From: Sutterella sp.
GTDB taxonomy: Bacteria; Pseudomonadota; Gammaproteobacteria; Burkholderiales; Burkholderiaceae_F
Length of the DNA stretch: 42,759 bases
Assembly: GCA_020025915.1 (NCBI GenBank)
Contig: JAHHRH010000009.1
Span: 1 to 42,759 of the forward strand
Reading direction: 5' to 3'
A model generated the notes under the pieces. It saw nothing but the letters and a program-made list of their open reading frames with translations. It was not told where the DNA came from and did not search any database. Below are positions 1 through 8,018 of this stretch, piece by piece. Made by a program: the position numbers and the translations under genes. How positions within the stretch are numbered: position 1 is the stretch's first letter; each line of letters opens with the position of its first letter.

Positions 1-53
1 ATTGTGCCCTAACTGAGCGCTGCCATCAGATCCATTTTTCGTACCCTCATCCC

Positions 54-767
54 ATGACTCGAATGAGAGACAACATGGAGTCAATGCGGAGAACGTTAAC
101 CGATGCCAAGATGACGCCTCGCGAAACTCTGGAATATTTCCTGAACAAAGAAATCGAACAACGTGAAAGCAATCGAATCAAGTTGGTTCTAATGGGGAGG
201 CGCTTTCCTCGAGTCTGCACTCTGGATGGTTTTGATATGTCTGCACAGTCAAGTCTGGATCCTAGGGTGATAAGAGAGTTAAGTCAACTTGAGTGGATTG
301 GTAATGGAGAAAACGTTTTGTTCTTGGGCCCTCTGGAAGTAGGCAAAACACACTTGGCAATCATCTTAGGAAGAATGGCGATTCTGAAAGGTTTTTCGGT
401 CTTGTTCATCAATGTTGCTGCACTGATGGAGAGTTTGAAAAAAGCTCAAGCTGAAGGAGTCTTAGCTGAAAGAATCAGCGCATTGAGTAAACCCAAGCTA
501 CTCATCATCGATGAGCTCGGCTACTTGCCGTTTGAGCCTGAGCATGCGCATTTGATTTTCCAGTTAGTCTGCAAACGGTATGAGAGCAAAAGCATCATCA
601 TTACTAGCAATAGGCCAATCACCGACTGGGGATTGGTCTTCGGTGATCCGACAGCCGCCACGGCGATTTTGGATCGGCTATTGCACCACTGTACTCCGGT
701 GACGATCACCGGAGACAGTTACCGAATCAGAGACGGCATTAAATCTAAACTTTTAAGTAAGAAATAG
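54..767 (+). CDS. istB: IstB-like ATP-binding protein of an IS21-family element
   Basis: This AAA+ ATPase helps the IstA transposase choose and remodel target DNA. The protein shows a P-loop (GPLEVGKT, about residues 92-99), a Walker B stretch (LLIIDELGYLPF), a sensor-like TSNRP motif and the family's C-terminal FGDP...LLDRLLHH region ending in YRIRDG. Length (237 residues) is normal for IstB. The P-loop reads PLE where most IstB proteins have PPG, but the essential GKT is kept. The frame stays open to the left edge of the window, so the ATG at 54 is the first visible start and not a proven one; ATGs at 66 and 75 are alternatives. The gene appears intact, but mobility cannot be judged without istA. 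Confidence 0.85.
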   Translation: MTRMRDNMESMRRTLTDAKMTPRETLEYFLNKEIEQRESNRIKLVLMGRRFPRVCTLDGFDMSAQSSLDPRVIRELSQLEWIGNGENVLFLGPLEVGKTHLAIILGRMAILKGFSVLFINVAALMESLKKAQAEGVLAERISALSKPKLLIIDELGYLPFEPEHAHLIFQLVCKRYESKSIIITSNRPITDWGLVFGDPTAATAILDRLLHHCTPVTITGDSYRIRDGIKSKLLSKK

Positions 768-816
768 GTGGGTCAGTTCTTTGTCGTTCGGTGGGTCAAC
801 TTGCTTGTCGCTTGAC
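713..816 (+). repeat. Tandem repeat, copy 1 (IS21 right end)
   Basis: A 104-bp unit covering the last codons of istB and the element's terminal region. It is followed directly by a second copy that differs at about 7 positions by my count. Differences between the copies suggest two diverged element ends brought together rather than a very recent duplication. Confidence 0.9.
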
Positions 817-920
817 AGACAGTTACCGAATCAGAGACGGCATCAAATCTTAACTTTTAAGTAAGAAGTAGGCGGGGCAGTTCTTTGACATTCGGTGGGT
901 CAACTTGCTTGTCGCTTGAC
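817..920 (+). repeat. Tandem repeat, copy 2 (IS21 right end)
   Basis: Second copy of the 104-bp unit. It repeats the end of the istB coding sequence, but here the frame stops early (TCT TAA) compared with copy 1. The IS110-like remnant begins immediately at its right edge. Confidence 0.9.
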
Positions 921-1142
921 ATCCGAAGGTTTTTGATGCAATGTGCTCAAGCTTTAGCTGTGTCAAAACGAGCGCCTAATTATGAGCGCTTTATGGCATT
1001 AAAACTTCGACGTGGACGGAAACGAGCGGTTGTTGCTTTAGCTCATTTTCTGAGTCGTGTAATTGATTCAGTCTTAACTAGTCGTAAAGATTTACTTCTC
1101 GCGAAACTTCGGTATTTCGTGATGCCGTTGTGCAACGAGTAA
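921..1142 (+). pseudogene. C-terminal fragment of an IS110-family transposase
   Basis: The translated stretch starting IRRFLMQCAQA and continuing with a YERFMALKLRRGRKRAVVAL segment resembles the C-terminal Transposase_20 part of IS110/IS116/IS902 transposases (LRRLLVQAA...GK..A..A.AR pattern). Only about 70 residues remain. There is no start of its own: the similarity begins exactly where the IS21-end repeat stops, so the 5' part was lost or replaced by the insertion. The catalytic DEDD part is absent. This is a relic, and the family call comes from pattern recognition only. Confidence 0.55.
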
Positions 1143-1580
1143 AACAAAGTATTCGTTAGTTGAAGAAGATTTCAGGCATCAGTGTCATAAATGACCTCAT
1201 TGTGGAGAACGACTCTGGTGCGATTTTGGGACAGATTTCACTCGCTTGAAAACTGCATTCAATTGAACGTTGAACTTTTGGATAAGGAACTTATACAGGC
1301 AGAGGCTTGTAGAGATTATTATTCGCTCGGCTCCCCCCATCCTCTTTCATGGAAAAATCCAAAAATACCCTATAACAAAGTGCTATATAGCATATTGGAT
1401 AGATTTCTATAAAAACCGTCGTTGCGACTTGGCACAAGTTGTCAGGGAGTTGCTGTTTTAATGTTTGTTTATGAAGGCAACATCACTGGTTAGTGCTGTG
1501 CTGGTGACGCTTTGGTGGTTGTGTCAGGATGCCTGATGGCTGAGTGAAGGGGTGAGGGTCGACGTGGCTCCAGGCGAAAT
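1143..1580. other. Decayed sequence behind the IS remnants, no intact gene
   Basis: Short overlapping frames exist here (1191-1412 and 1270-1461) but have no ribosome binding sites and no recognisable domain. One segment (SLENCIQLNVELLDKELIQ) faintly recalls the coiled region of IS110 transposases, which would fit further IS debris. I see nothing else until the tRNA-Asn terminator. Confidence 0.4.
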
Positions 1581-1581
1581 A

Positions 1582-1616
1582 AAAAAAAGGTACCTTCTTT
1601 CGAAAGTACCTTTTTC
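1582..1616 (-). terminator. Rho-independent terminator behind tRNA-Asn
   Basis: Read on the minus strand, a stem with GGTAC/GTACC arms flanked by A and T runs ends in a run of eight T. It lies about 10 bases past the 3' end of tRNA-Asn, and the flanking A/T tracts could let it work in both directions. Confidence 0.75.
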
Positions 1617-1625
1617 TTGAATTTC

Positions 1626-1701
1626 TGGCTCCCCGAGCTGGGCTCGAACCAGCGACCTGCGGATTAACAGTCCGTCGCTCTACCGACTGAGCTATCGGGG
1701 A
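1626..1701 (-). tRNA. tRNA-Asn (anticodon GTT)
   Basis: A 76-base cloverleaf with encoded CCA. The acceptor stem is TCCCCGA/TCGGGGA, the anticodon loop is CTGTTAA with anticodon GTT, and the T-loop is GGTTCGAGCC. It is a single-gene transcription unit with its own promoter and terminator. Confidence 0.97.
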
Positions 1702-1714
1702 ATCAAGGACATGA

Positions 1715-1744
1715 AGTATATAGGCTTACTTTGCGTCTTGGCAA
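1715..1744 (-). promoter_or_regulatory. Sigma-70 promoter of tRNA-Asn
   Basis: On the minus strand a TTGCCA -35 box (1739-1744) is followed after 18 bases by a TATACT -10 box (1715-1720). This places the start of transcription about 7 bases before the mature tRNA. Confidence 0.65.
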
Positions 1745-1801
1745 GAGTAAATTTTGAAAATACCGTAAATGTGGTATCTAACTGCGAGTTGTTACACTTT
1801 T

Positions 1802-2998
1802 TTAGCGAACTCCAGCTAATGCCTTGGCGACGTAGCTCACATTGTTTTCGTTGAGCCCAGCAATACAGATTCGGCCATTGGTCACACCATAAACACCAAA
1901 GGTTTCGCGTAAGGTGAGCATCTGGTCTTTGTTGAGACCGGTGAAGGAGAACATGCCAGTTTGACGCGTTGCAAACGAAAGGTCTGCACCGAGTTTGTCG
2001 CCTTCTTCCTTTAAGCGGTGGCGCATGGCAAGGATACGGGTGTGCATCATGGTGACTTCGTTCATCCAGACCTGACGTAAAGCATCGTCCGTCAAAATTT
2101 CCGCAACAACCAATGCGCCATGTGTCGGTGGGTTGGAGTACTCCGCACGTACAAGTGACTTAAGAATCGAGGTCACTACGGTTGCTTCCTTGGCGTTAGG
2201 TGTCACGACATGTAAAGCGCCTGTACGTTCACCATAAAGGCCAAAATTCTTCGAGCATGAAGAAGCGACCATGAAAGTCATACCCGCCGTAGCGAGACGA
2301 CGCACAGCCGTCGCATCTTCATCTAATCCGCTACCAAAGCCCTGATAGGCGATATCGAGGAATGGGAAGAGGTCTCTGGCTTGGAGAACTTCAATGACTT
2401 GCGTCCATTGGTCGTAGGTCAGATCAACACCAGTGGGGTTGTGACAGCAAGCGTGTAAGAGAACAACGGTGCCAGGCTCAAGGGTTTGGAGAGAAGCCAT
2501 GAGACCTTCAAAATCAACGGCGTTGGTTGTGGGATCGAAATAAGGATACTTGCCCACAGTGAAACCAGCGTGTTCAAAGAGTGTGATGTGGTTACCCCAG
2601 GTCGGGTTGGAGACAACGGCTTTGTTAAGGTTAAGAAGATGATGGGCAAACATCGCGCCTAAATGCAAGGCACCTGTGCCACCCAAGGATTGTATAGTGG
2701 CAATACGACCAGAAAGCACCGCTTCGTTGTCGGCGCCAAAAACTAAAGCTTGAAGGCTTTGGCAATAGGTAGGAAGCCCAGACATAGGGATGTAGTTATG
2801 TGGGGCGCCACGCTCAATGAGATGAGCTTCTGCTTGACCTACGGCATCCATTAGGGGGAGGCGACCTTCTTCATCGAGAAAGACGCCGACGCCGAGGTTG
2901 ACTTTTGTATCACGTGTATCTTGTTTGTAAAGAATGTTGAGCCCAAGAATCGGATCGTCAGGACGAGCTTCCAGGGTAGCGAAGTATTGGCGGGTCAT
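1802..2998 (-). CDS. tyrB: Aromatic/aspartate aminotransferase
   Basis: A fold-type I, class I PLP-dependent aminotransferase that moves amino groups between aspartate or aromatic amino acids and 2-oxo acids in the cytoplasm. At 398 residues it has the length of AspC/TyrB. Visible signatures are NLGVGVF near the N-terminus, the LHACCHNPTGVDLT substrate loop, the FLDIAYQGFGSGL aspartate segment and the PLP-lysine segment SSCSKNFGLYGERTG. AspC and TyrB cannot be separated safely by eye; the tyrB-uvrB linkage seen in other Burkholderiales favours the TyrB name. Start ATG has an AGGT ribosome site 8 bases upstream. It is divergent from uvrB. Confidence 0.85.
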   Translation of the reverse strand: MTRQYFATLEARPDDPILGLNILYKQDTRDTKVNLGVGVFLDEEGRLPLMDAVGQAEAHLIERGAPHNYIPMSGLPTYCQSLQALVFGADNEAVLSGRIATIQSLGGTGALHLGAMFAHHLLNLNKAVVSNPTWGNHITLFEHAGFTVGKYPYFDPTTNAVDFEGLMASLQTLEPGTVVLLHACCHNPTGVDLTYDQWTQVIEVLQARDLFPFLDIAYQGFGSGLDEDATAVRRLATAGMTFMVASSCSKNFGLYGERTGALHVVTPNAKEATVVTSILKSLVRAEYSNPPTHGALVVAEILTDDALRQVWMNEVTMMHTRILAMRHRLKEEGDKLGADLSFATRQTGMFSFTGLNKDQMLTLRETFGVYGVTNGRICIAGLNENNVSYVAKALAGVR

Positions 2999-3188
2999 GC
3001 TAAATACCTGTATCTAAAGGATGGATTCCTTTCACTATAACCAAGACTGAAGCAAGATGGGAAAGAGCTTTAAGTTCTCTTTCAGATGTTCGAGGTAAGT
3101 CAGAATAGATAGGCAAAAACTGCTATCTGTGTCGTGAGTTAAAAAGGCATAAAATCCTTTGCTGTATGAATAGCAGGAGGCCAAATCA

Positions 3189-5219
3189 GTGGCTGATATT
3201 GTTCGTTTTCCAGATTCTCCCTTTGTTTTACATCAACCGTTCCCACCCGCAGGTGATCAACCTAAGGCCATTGAAGCTTTAGTGGACGGTCTTTCGTCTG
3301 GGCTCTTATACCAAACCCTTTTAGGGGTAACGGGCTCAGGGAAGACTTATACCATGGCTAATGTGATTGCGCGGTTGGGGGTGCCTGCCATTATCATGGC
3401 ACCAAATAAAACATTGGCAGCGCAGACTTATGCGGAGATGAGAGACTTTTTCCCTGAAAATGCTGTGGAATACTTCGTCTCTTATTACGACTTTTATCAG
3501 CCTGAAGCTTATGTGCCCGCACGTGACCTTTTCATTGAGAAGGACGCGGCTGTGAATGAACATATCGAGCAGATGCGCTTAGCGGCGACTAAGTCCATCT
3601 TAGAGCGTCGAGATACGATCATTGTTGCAACGGTCTCGGCGATTTACGGCATTGGCAAGCCCGAAAGCTATACCGAGATGCGTATGATCTTGCGTGAGGG
3701 AGATCGTAAAGATCAACGTAAGCTCATTACGCAACTTGTGAAAATGCAGTACCGACGAACAGATACAGACTTTGTGCGTGGAACTTTCCGAGTGCGTGGA
3801 GATACGATCGACGTTTTCCCAGCTGAACATGCAGAAAGTGCCGTGCGTATTGAGCTCTTCGATGACGAAGTGGAAGCTGTAGTACTGTTTGATCCCTTAA
3901 CTGGACGGGTACAACAGCGTGTGCCCCGATTTGTGGTCTATCCGGCAAGTCATTATGTCACGCCGCGTGAAGAAGTCATGCGCGCTATGGCGTCAATCAA
4001 AGAAGAGTTGAAGCTTCGAACGGCTGAACTTTATGACGAAGGACGCATCGCAGAGGGTCAGCGTCTTCAGCAACGTACGCTTTTTGACCTCGAAATGCTC
4101 GATCAGGTCGGCTTCTGTAAGGGGATTGAAAACTATTCCCGTCATTTGACCGGCTTGGCACCAGGTGAAGCACCGCCTTGTTTGATTGACTATTTGCCTT
4201 CTGACAGCATCATGTTCTTTGACGAAAGCCACGTGATGATGGGACAGTTAGGGGGAATGTATCGAGGCGACCGCGCACGTAAAGAAACGTTGGTCAATTA
4301 TGGGTTCCGATTGCCGTCTGCTTTAGATAATCGACCATTGCGCTTTGATGAATTTGAACGAAAGATGCGTCGAAGCGTTTTTGTCTCTGCAACTCCAGCG
4401 AACTATGAGCTAGAAAAGAGCGGTGGTGAAGTGGTGGAGCAGGTTGTCCGTCCAACAGGGCTCGTTGACCCGAAAGTTGAGGTGCGGCCGGCTGAGACTC
4501 AAGTGGATGACTTATTGTCTGAAATCTCGCTGACTGTCGAAAAGGGTGAACGTGTGTTGGTGACCACGTTGACCAAGCGCATGGCCGAAGATTTAACGGA
4601 CTTCTTGTCTGAGCACGGCGTTAAAGTACGTTATCTCCATTCGGACATCGATACGGTGGAACGTGTTGAGATTATTCGAGACTTGCGTTCAGGGCAATTT
4701 GATGTTCTGGTGGGGATTAACCTTTTGCGAGAAGGGTTAGACATACCAGAAGTCTCTTTAGTGGCGATTTTGGACGCCGACAAAGAAGGTTTTTTGCGTA
4801 GCGAACGCTCTTTGATTCAGACCATCGGTCGTGCAGCGCGTAATCTAAATGGGCGAGCGATTTTATATGCGGATCGTAGAACTGACAGCATGGATCGTGC
4901 ACTCACTGAAACTGAACGTCGTCGCGAAAAGCAACTCGCTTATAACAAGGCACATGGTATTACGCCGAGAGGGGTAAAGAAAGAGATTCGTGACATCATC
5001 GATGGTATATATCGTGGTCCAGATGTCAGCACGCCTGCGAAGCCTGAGGCGACGGAAGACTATCAAAGAATGGATGAGAAGGCACTCTCTGAAAAACTAC
5101 GCGAATTAGAGTCTTGCATGATGGAATTTGCTCGTAATTTGGATTTTGAAAAGGCTGCCAAAGTACGCGAAGAAATTCATCAACTACGTCGAGAAGTCTT
5201 TGGAGCATCAGTAGAGTAG
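3189..5219 (+). CDS. uvrB: Excinuclease ABC subunit B
   Basis: UvrB is the DNA-damage verification helicase of nucleotide excision repair. It is loaded by UvrA2 and then recruits UvrC. The 676-residue protein has a Walker A motif (GVTGSGKT, about residues 46-53), the beta-hairpin YYDFYQPEAYVP, a DESH Walker B (about residue 344), helicase motifs V/VI (REGLDIPEVSL and QTIGRAARN), and a C-terminal UVR motif (LDFEKAAKVREEI) that binds UvrC. The start is GTG, chosen because a strong AGGAGG lies 8 bases upstream. No clear LexA box is seen in the 190 bp upstream, so SOS control is not supported by sequence. Confidence 0.97.
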   Translation: MADIVRFPDSPFVLHQPFPPAGDQPKAIEALVDGLSSGLLYQTLLGVTGSGKTYTMANVIARLGVPAIIMAPNKTLAAQTYAEMRDFFPENAVEYFVSYYDFYQPEAYVPARDLFIEKDAAVNEHIEQMRLAATKSILERRDTIIVATVSAIYGIGKPESYTEMRMILREGDRKDQRKLITQLVKMQYRRTDTDFVRGTFRVRGDTIDVFPAEHAESAVRIELFDDEVEAVVLFDPLTGRVQQRVPRFVVYPASHYVTPREEVMRAMASIKEELKLRTAELYDEGRIAEGQRLQQRTLFDLEMLDQVGFCKGIENYSRHLTGLAPGEAPPCLIDYLPSDSIMFFDESHVMMGQLGGMYRGDRARKETLVNYGFRLPSALDNRPLRFDEFERKMRRSVFVSATPANYELEKSGGEVVEQVVRPTGLVDPKVEVRPAETQVDDLLSEISLTVEKGERVLVTTLTKRMAEDLTDFLSEHGVKVRYLHSDIDTVERVEIIRDLRSGQFDVLVGINLLREGLDIPEVSLVAILDADKEGFLRSERSLIQTIGRAARNLNGRAILYADRRTDSMDRALTETERRREKQLAYNKAHGITPRGVKKEIRDIIDGIYRGPDVSTPAKPEATEDYQRMDEKALSEKLRELESCMMEFARNLDFEKAAKVREEIHQLRREVFGASVE

Positions 5220-5416
5220 ATTGTTTGCTATTTTGAGACAAAATTGTAAAAATCTTATCCCTCAGGCGTTTTTGAGAATTGGCGCTATAAAGCAATAAAA
5301 ATTGCACTAGGCAGAATCGTTTGAGTGCAGTAGGATATATGCGTTATGGTTTTGCCGCAGTCACTCAACCCACGTGACGGAAAGCGTGACTCCATCAGTA
5401 AAACGGAATAATAAAA

Positions 5417-6025
5417 GTGATTAACGTACTCTTTGTATGCACGGGCAATATTTGTCGTAGTCCTACGGCTGAAGCTATCTTTCGCAAAAAAGTCAATGAA
5501 GCCAAGCTTGGTGATGTGATTGGTTCAGATAGCGCAGCGACAAGCAATCATCATGTTGGGGAAACGCCCGATGTGAGAGCGCAGCTCGCGTGCCGAAAGC
5601 GTGGTTTAGACATTAAAGAACATCGCGCTCGTGAAATTACGTCAGAAGATTTTGAAAAGTTTGACCTGATCCTAGTGATGGATTGGGAAAATTTAACTGA
5701 TCTCCAACACCGCTCTCCGCCGCAGTTTAAGCATAAGATTCACTTGCTGATGCGTTATGCAAATGACTATGATGCCGCTGTGGTGCCTGACCCCTACTAT
5801 GGTCTTAACGAAGGCTTTAACCAAGTGCTCGACTATTGCACGGATGCGTGTGGTGGTTTATTAGAAACACTCGAGCGTAAGGCTCGGATGATGCAAAAGT
5901 CTTTACAGGTTGCACGTGCTGCCGAAGCGGCTAAGGCTGCTTTGGAGGCTCAGCTTGCTGACGAAGCTCAAGCCACTACCGAAGCTGAGGCCACGGAAGA
6001 AACTCAGGTCTCCGAAGACAAGTAA
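5417..6025 (+). CDS. Low-molecular-weight protein tyrosine phosphatase with C-terminal tail
   Basis: A cytoplasmic phosphatase of the LMW-PTP/Wzb-ArsC-like family. The phosphate loop CTGNICRS (C-X5-R-S) is at residues 8-15, and the general-acid loop DPYYG is near residue 125. The catalytic domain ends near residue 155. A further 45-residue tail, rich in Ala, Glu and Thr (about 158-202), is unlike the usual 150-160-residue family members and is probably helical or disordered. The start is GTG. It lies directly ahead of iscR, a neighbourhood I recall from other Burkholderiales, but a terminator separates the two, so they are probably not co-transcribed. Substrate unknown. Confidence 0.88.
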   Translation: MINVLFVCTGNICRSPTAEAIFRKKVNEAKLGDVIGSDSAATSNHHVGETPDVRAQLACRKRGLDIKEHRAREITSEDFEKFDLILVMDWENLTDLQHRSPPQFKHKIHLLMRYANDYDAAVVPDPYYGLNEGFNQVLDYCTDACGGLLETLERKARMMQKSLQVARAAEAAKAALEAQLADEAQATTEAEATEETQVSEDK

Positions 6026-6053
6026 CGACCTTGTTAGGCCGATTTAGTTATCG

Positions 6054-6080
6054 AAAGCCCGCATATTGCGGGCTTTATTT
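6054..6080 (+). terminator. Terminator behind the phosphatase gene
   Basis: AAAGCCCGCA and TGCGGGCTTT arms form a long perfect stem around a short loop, followed by TATTTG. It separates the phosphatase gene from the iscR promoter. Confidence 0.85.
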
Positions 6081-6103
6081 GTAGTCCTTTTTGCGCGTGA
6101 ACA

Positions 6104-6162
6104 ATAATTGACTTGATTAGTCGGGTTTTCTCAGCTAATATCCGACTAATTCAGTAGGGATT
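6104..6162 (+). promoter_or_regulatory. iscR promoter with two tandem IscR type-1 operators
   Basis: A TTGATT -35 box (6113-6118) and TAATAT -10 box (6136-6141) are 17 bases apart. Two 25-bp segments, 6104-6128 and 6138-6162, each match about 21 of 25 positions of the Escherichia coli IscR type-1 consensus as I recall it (core GACT...AGT). One overlaps the -35 and the other the -10, 34 bp apart. This is the expected design for repression of the isc operon by [2Fe-2S]-IscR. Confidence 0.75.
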
Positions 6163-6207
6163 GAGCCCCTGTTTTTCTTTATTTCTTCGCAATTTTTGGA
6201 GCTGAAG

Positions 6208-6696
6208 TTGAAGCTGACGACCAAAGGAAGATTTGCTGTGACGGCCATGGTTGACATGGCACTCCATGAGGTTGAAGCTCCTATTTCGCTGACGTTGATT
6301 TCTGAACGTCAACAAATTTCAGTGGCTTATTTAGAGCAGTTGTTCTGTAAGTTGCGTCGCGCTGGCTTAGTGGTCAGTGTGCGTGGGCCGGGTGGTGGTT
6401 ATCGTTTAGGTAAACCTGCGCCAGAAATTACAGTGGGTTCCATTATCGAAGCAATGAATGAAGATATTGATGCAACGCAGTGCCGTGGAGACGGAACTTG
6501 TCTCGGAGGTGCTGCATGTTTGACGCATCATCTTTGGGAAGAACTCAATCGAACGACGCAGAAATTTCTTGACGGCGTGACGCTTGCCGACATGGTTGAA
6601 AAACATCAAAAACGACATGGAAAGCAAGTGGTACCCGCTGTCATTCCTGTCCGAAAAGCGAAAGCTGGACGGCAGACAAAAGACTCCCTTTTATAA
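6208..6696 (+). CDS. iscR: Fe-S cluster regulator IscR
   Basis: An Rrf2-family winged-helix regulator that senses iron-sulfur status through its own [2Fe-2S] cluster and represses the isc operon when holo. The protein (162 residues from this start) has the N-terminal HTH beginning MKLTTKGRFAVTAM and cluster ligands C92, C98, C104 and H107 (C-X5-C-X5-C-X2-H), the same numbering as E. coli IscR. The start is TTG at 6208, chosen over TTG 6196 because a GGAG lies 6 bases upstream and because it gives the family's normal N-terminus. It heads the isc genes; iscS follows after about 45 bases. The lysine-rich tail past residue 135 is variable in the family. Confidence 0.95.
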   Translation: MKLTTKGRFAVTAMVDMALHEVEAPISLTLISERQQISVAYLEQLFCKLRRAGLVVSVRGPGGGYRLGKPAPEITVGSIIEAMNEDIDATQCRGDGTCLGGAACLTHHLWEELNRTTQKFLDGVTLADMVEKHQKRHGKQVVPAVIPVRKAKAGRQTKDSLL

Positions 6697-6743
6697 CGTT
6701 TCGCCAGTATCGACGATTCATTTTCATCAATAAAGGACTAATG

Positions 6744-7955
6744 ATGAAGTTGCCAGTTTATCTCGACTATTCCGCGACGACGCCTTGTGATCCCCGAGTT
6801 GTCGACAAGATGGTCCCGTACCTCTACGAAAAATTCGGTAATCCCGCGTCCCATAGTCATGCTTATGGTTGGGAAGGCGAAAGGGCCGTTGAAGAAGCTC
6901 GTGGTCACGTGGCTGCTTTGATTGGTGCTGATCCTCGTGAAATTGTTTGGACGTCCGGTGCGACGGAAAGTGACAACTTGGCCATTAAGGGCGCTGCGCA
7001 CTTTTATAAGGACAAGGGTCGCCACTTGATTACGGTGAAGACGGAACATAAGGCGGTGCTCGATTCTATGCGCCATCTTGAATCCGAAGGCTACGAAGTC
7101 ACCTATCTCGATGTGAAGGAAGATGGTCTCATCGATATGGATGCTTTCCGTGCTGCCATTCGCCCTGATACGATTCTTGTGTCCGTGATGGCCATCAATA
7201 ACGAAATTGGTGTGATTCAGGACCTTGAAACGATCAGCGCGATCTGTCACGAACATGGCATTTTGTTCCATTGCGACGCCACACAGGCTGCAGGCAAGAT
7301 GGACCTTAACGTGGATCGTTTGAAGGTCGATATGATGAGCCTTTCTGGTCATAAGGTTTATGGTCCGAAGGGGATTGGCGCGCTTTATGTCCGTCGTCGT
7401 CCGCGTGTGCGTATCGAATGCCAGATTCACGGTGGCGGTCATGAACGTGGCATGCGTTCGGGTACGCTCGCTTCTCACCAGATCGTAGGGATGGGTGAAG
7501 CTTATCGCCTGGCTAAGGAAGAAATGGAAACCGAAGTGCCGCGTTTGAAGCGCCTTCGCGATCGTTTGTGGGACGGTATTCGTGAAAATATTCCTGAAGT
7601 CTATCTCAATGGTAGCTGGGAGCACCGTTCTTGCCACAACTTGAACGTGAGCTTTGCCTTCATTGAAGGCGAAAGCTTGATGATGGCCATGAAGGATATC
7701 GCTGTGTCGTCGGGCTCTGCTTGCACGTCGGCCTCGCTTGAGCCTTCTTATGTGTTGCGTGCCTTGGGTCGTGATGATGAATTGGCTCACAGCTCCATTC
7801 GCTTTACGTTAGGTCGTTTTACCACAGAAGAAGAAATCGATTTCGTGATTAAGACCTTGGTGGCCGGTGTGAATCGTCTTCGCGAAATGAGCCCTTTGTG
7901 GGAAATGCATCAGGAAGGGATTGATATCTCTCAGGTGCAGTGGACGGAACACTAA
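6744..7955 (+). CDS. iscS: Cysteine desulfurase IscS
   Basis: A PLP enzyme that takes sulfur from cysteine and passes it as persulfide to IscU and to tRNA-thiolation enzymes. At 403 residues it matches IscS length. It shows the N-terminal YLDYSATTPCDPRV, the PLP lysine in SGHKVYGPKG (about residue 204) and the mobile-loop catalytic cysteine in SGSACTSASLEPSYVL (about residue 327). There are two adjacent ATGs (6741 and 6744); the second is preferred because AAGGA at 6733-6737 is then 6 bases away and the protein begins MKLP as in orthologues. It is followed by a hairpin before iscU. Confidence 0.97.
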   Translation: MKLPVYLDYSATTPCDPRVVDKMVPYLYEKFGNPASHSHAYGWEGERAVEEARGHVAALIGADPREIVWTSGATESDNLAIKGAAHFYKDKGRHLITVKTEHKAVLDSMRHLESEGYEVTYLDVKEDGLIDMDAFRAAIRPDTILVSVMAINNEIGVIQDLETISAICHEHGILFHCDATQAAGKMDLNVDRLKVDMMSLSGHKVYGPKGIGALYVRRRPRVRIECQIHGGGHERGMRSGTLASHQIVGMGEAYRLAKEEMETEVPRLKRLRDRLWDGIRENIPEVYLNGSWEHRSCHNLNVSFAFIEGESLMMAMKDIAVSSGSACTSASLEPSYVLRALGRDDELAHSSIRFTLGRFTTEEEIDFVIKTLVAGVNRLREMSPLWEMHQEGIDISQVQWTEH

Positions 7956-7979
7956 TCAAAAGAATTAGCTTTTTGACAA

Positions 7980-8006
7980 TCGGGAAGTCAGTTGTCAACT
8001 TCCCGA
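7980..8006 (+). promoter_or_regulatory. Perfect 9-bp hairpin between iscS and iscU
   Basis: TCGGGAAGT and ACTTCCCGA pair over a 9-base loop. There is no T run behind it, so it is unlikely to be a terminator. It ends 1 base before the GGAG ribosome site of iscU and may be an mRNA stability or processing element, or may tune iscU translation. Confidence 0.6.
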
Positions 8007-8018
8007 CGGAGAAAAAAC

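Larger units (their letters stand above)
1..920 (+). mobile_element. 3' part of an IS21-family insertion sequence, entering from the left edge
   Basis: The region holds an IstB-type ATPase gene followed by two tandem copies of an IS end. The partner transposase gene istA would lie upstream, outside the window. The downstream non-coding part repeats a TGACCCACC-like word on the minus strand (for example around 772 and 792), as expected for the multiple terminal repeats of IS21 elements. The exact right boundary is either about 816 or about 920, because the last 104 bp are duplicated. No target-site duplication can be checked because the left end is missing. Confidence 0.75.

Noticed and set aside
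1191..1461. Two short overlapping ORFs as genes
   Set aside because: No ribosome sites, no domains, and a setting of IS debris; treated as decayed sequence.
3161..3180. Possible LexA (SOS) box upstream of uvrB (CTGTATGAATAGCAG)
   Set aside because: The half-sites CTG and CAG are 9 bases apart instead of 10, and it overlaps the ribosome binding site. The match is not good enough to claim SOS control.
7992..8018. Upstream-extended start of IscU
   Set aside because: The extension would be encoded by the hairpin and the ribosome site; the family N-terminus begins at ATG 8019.
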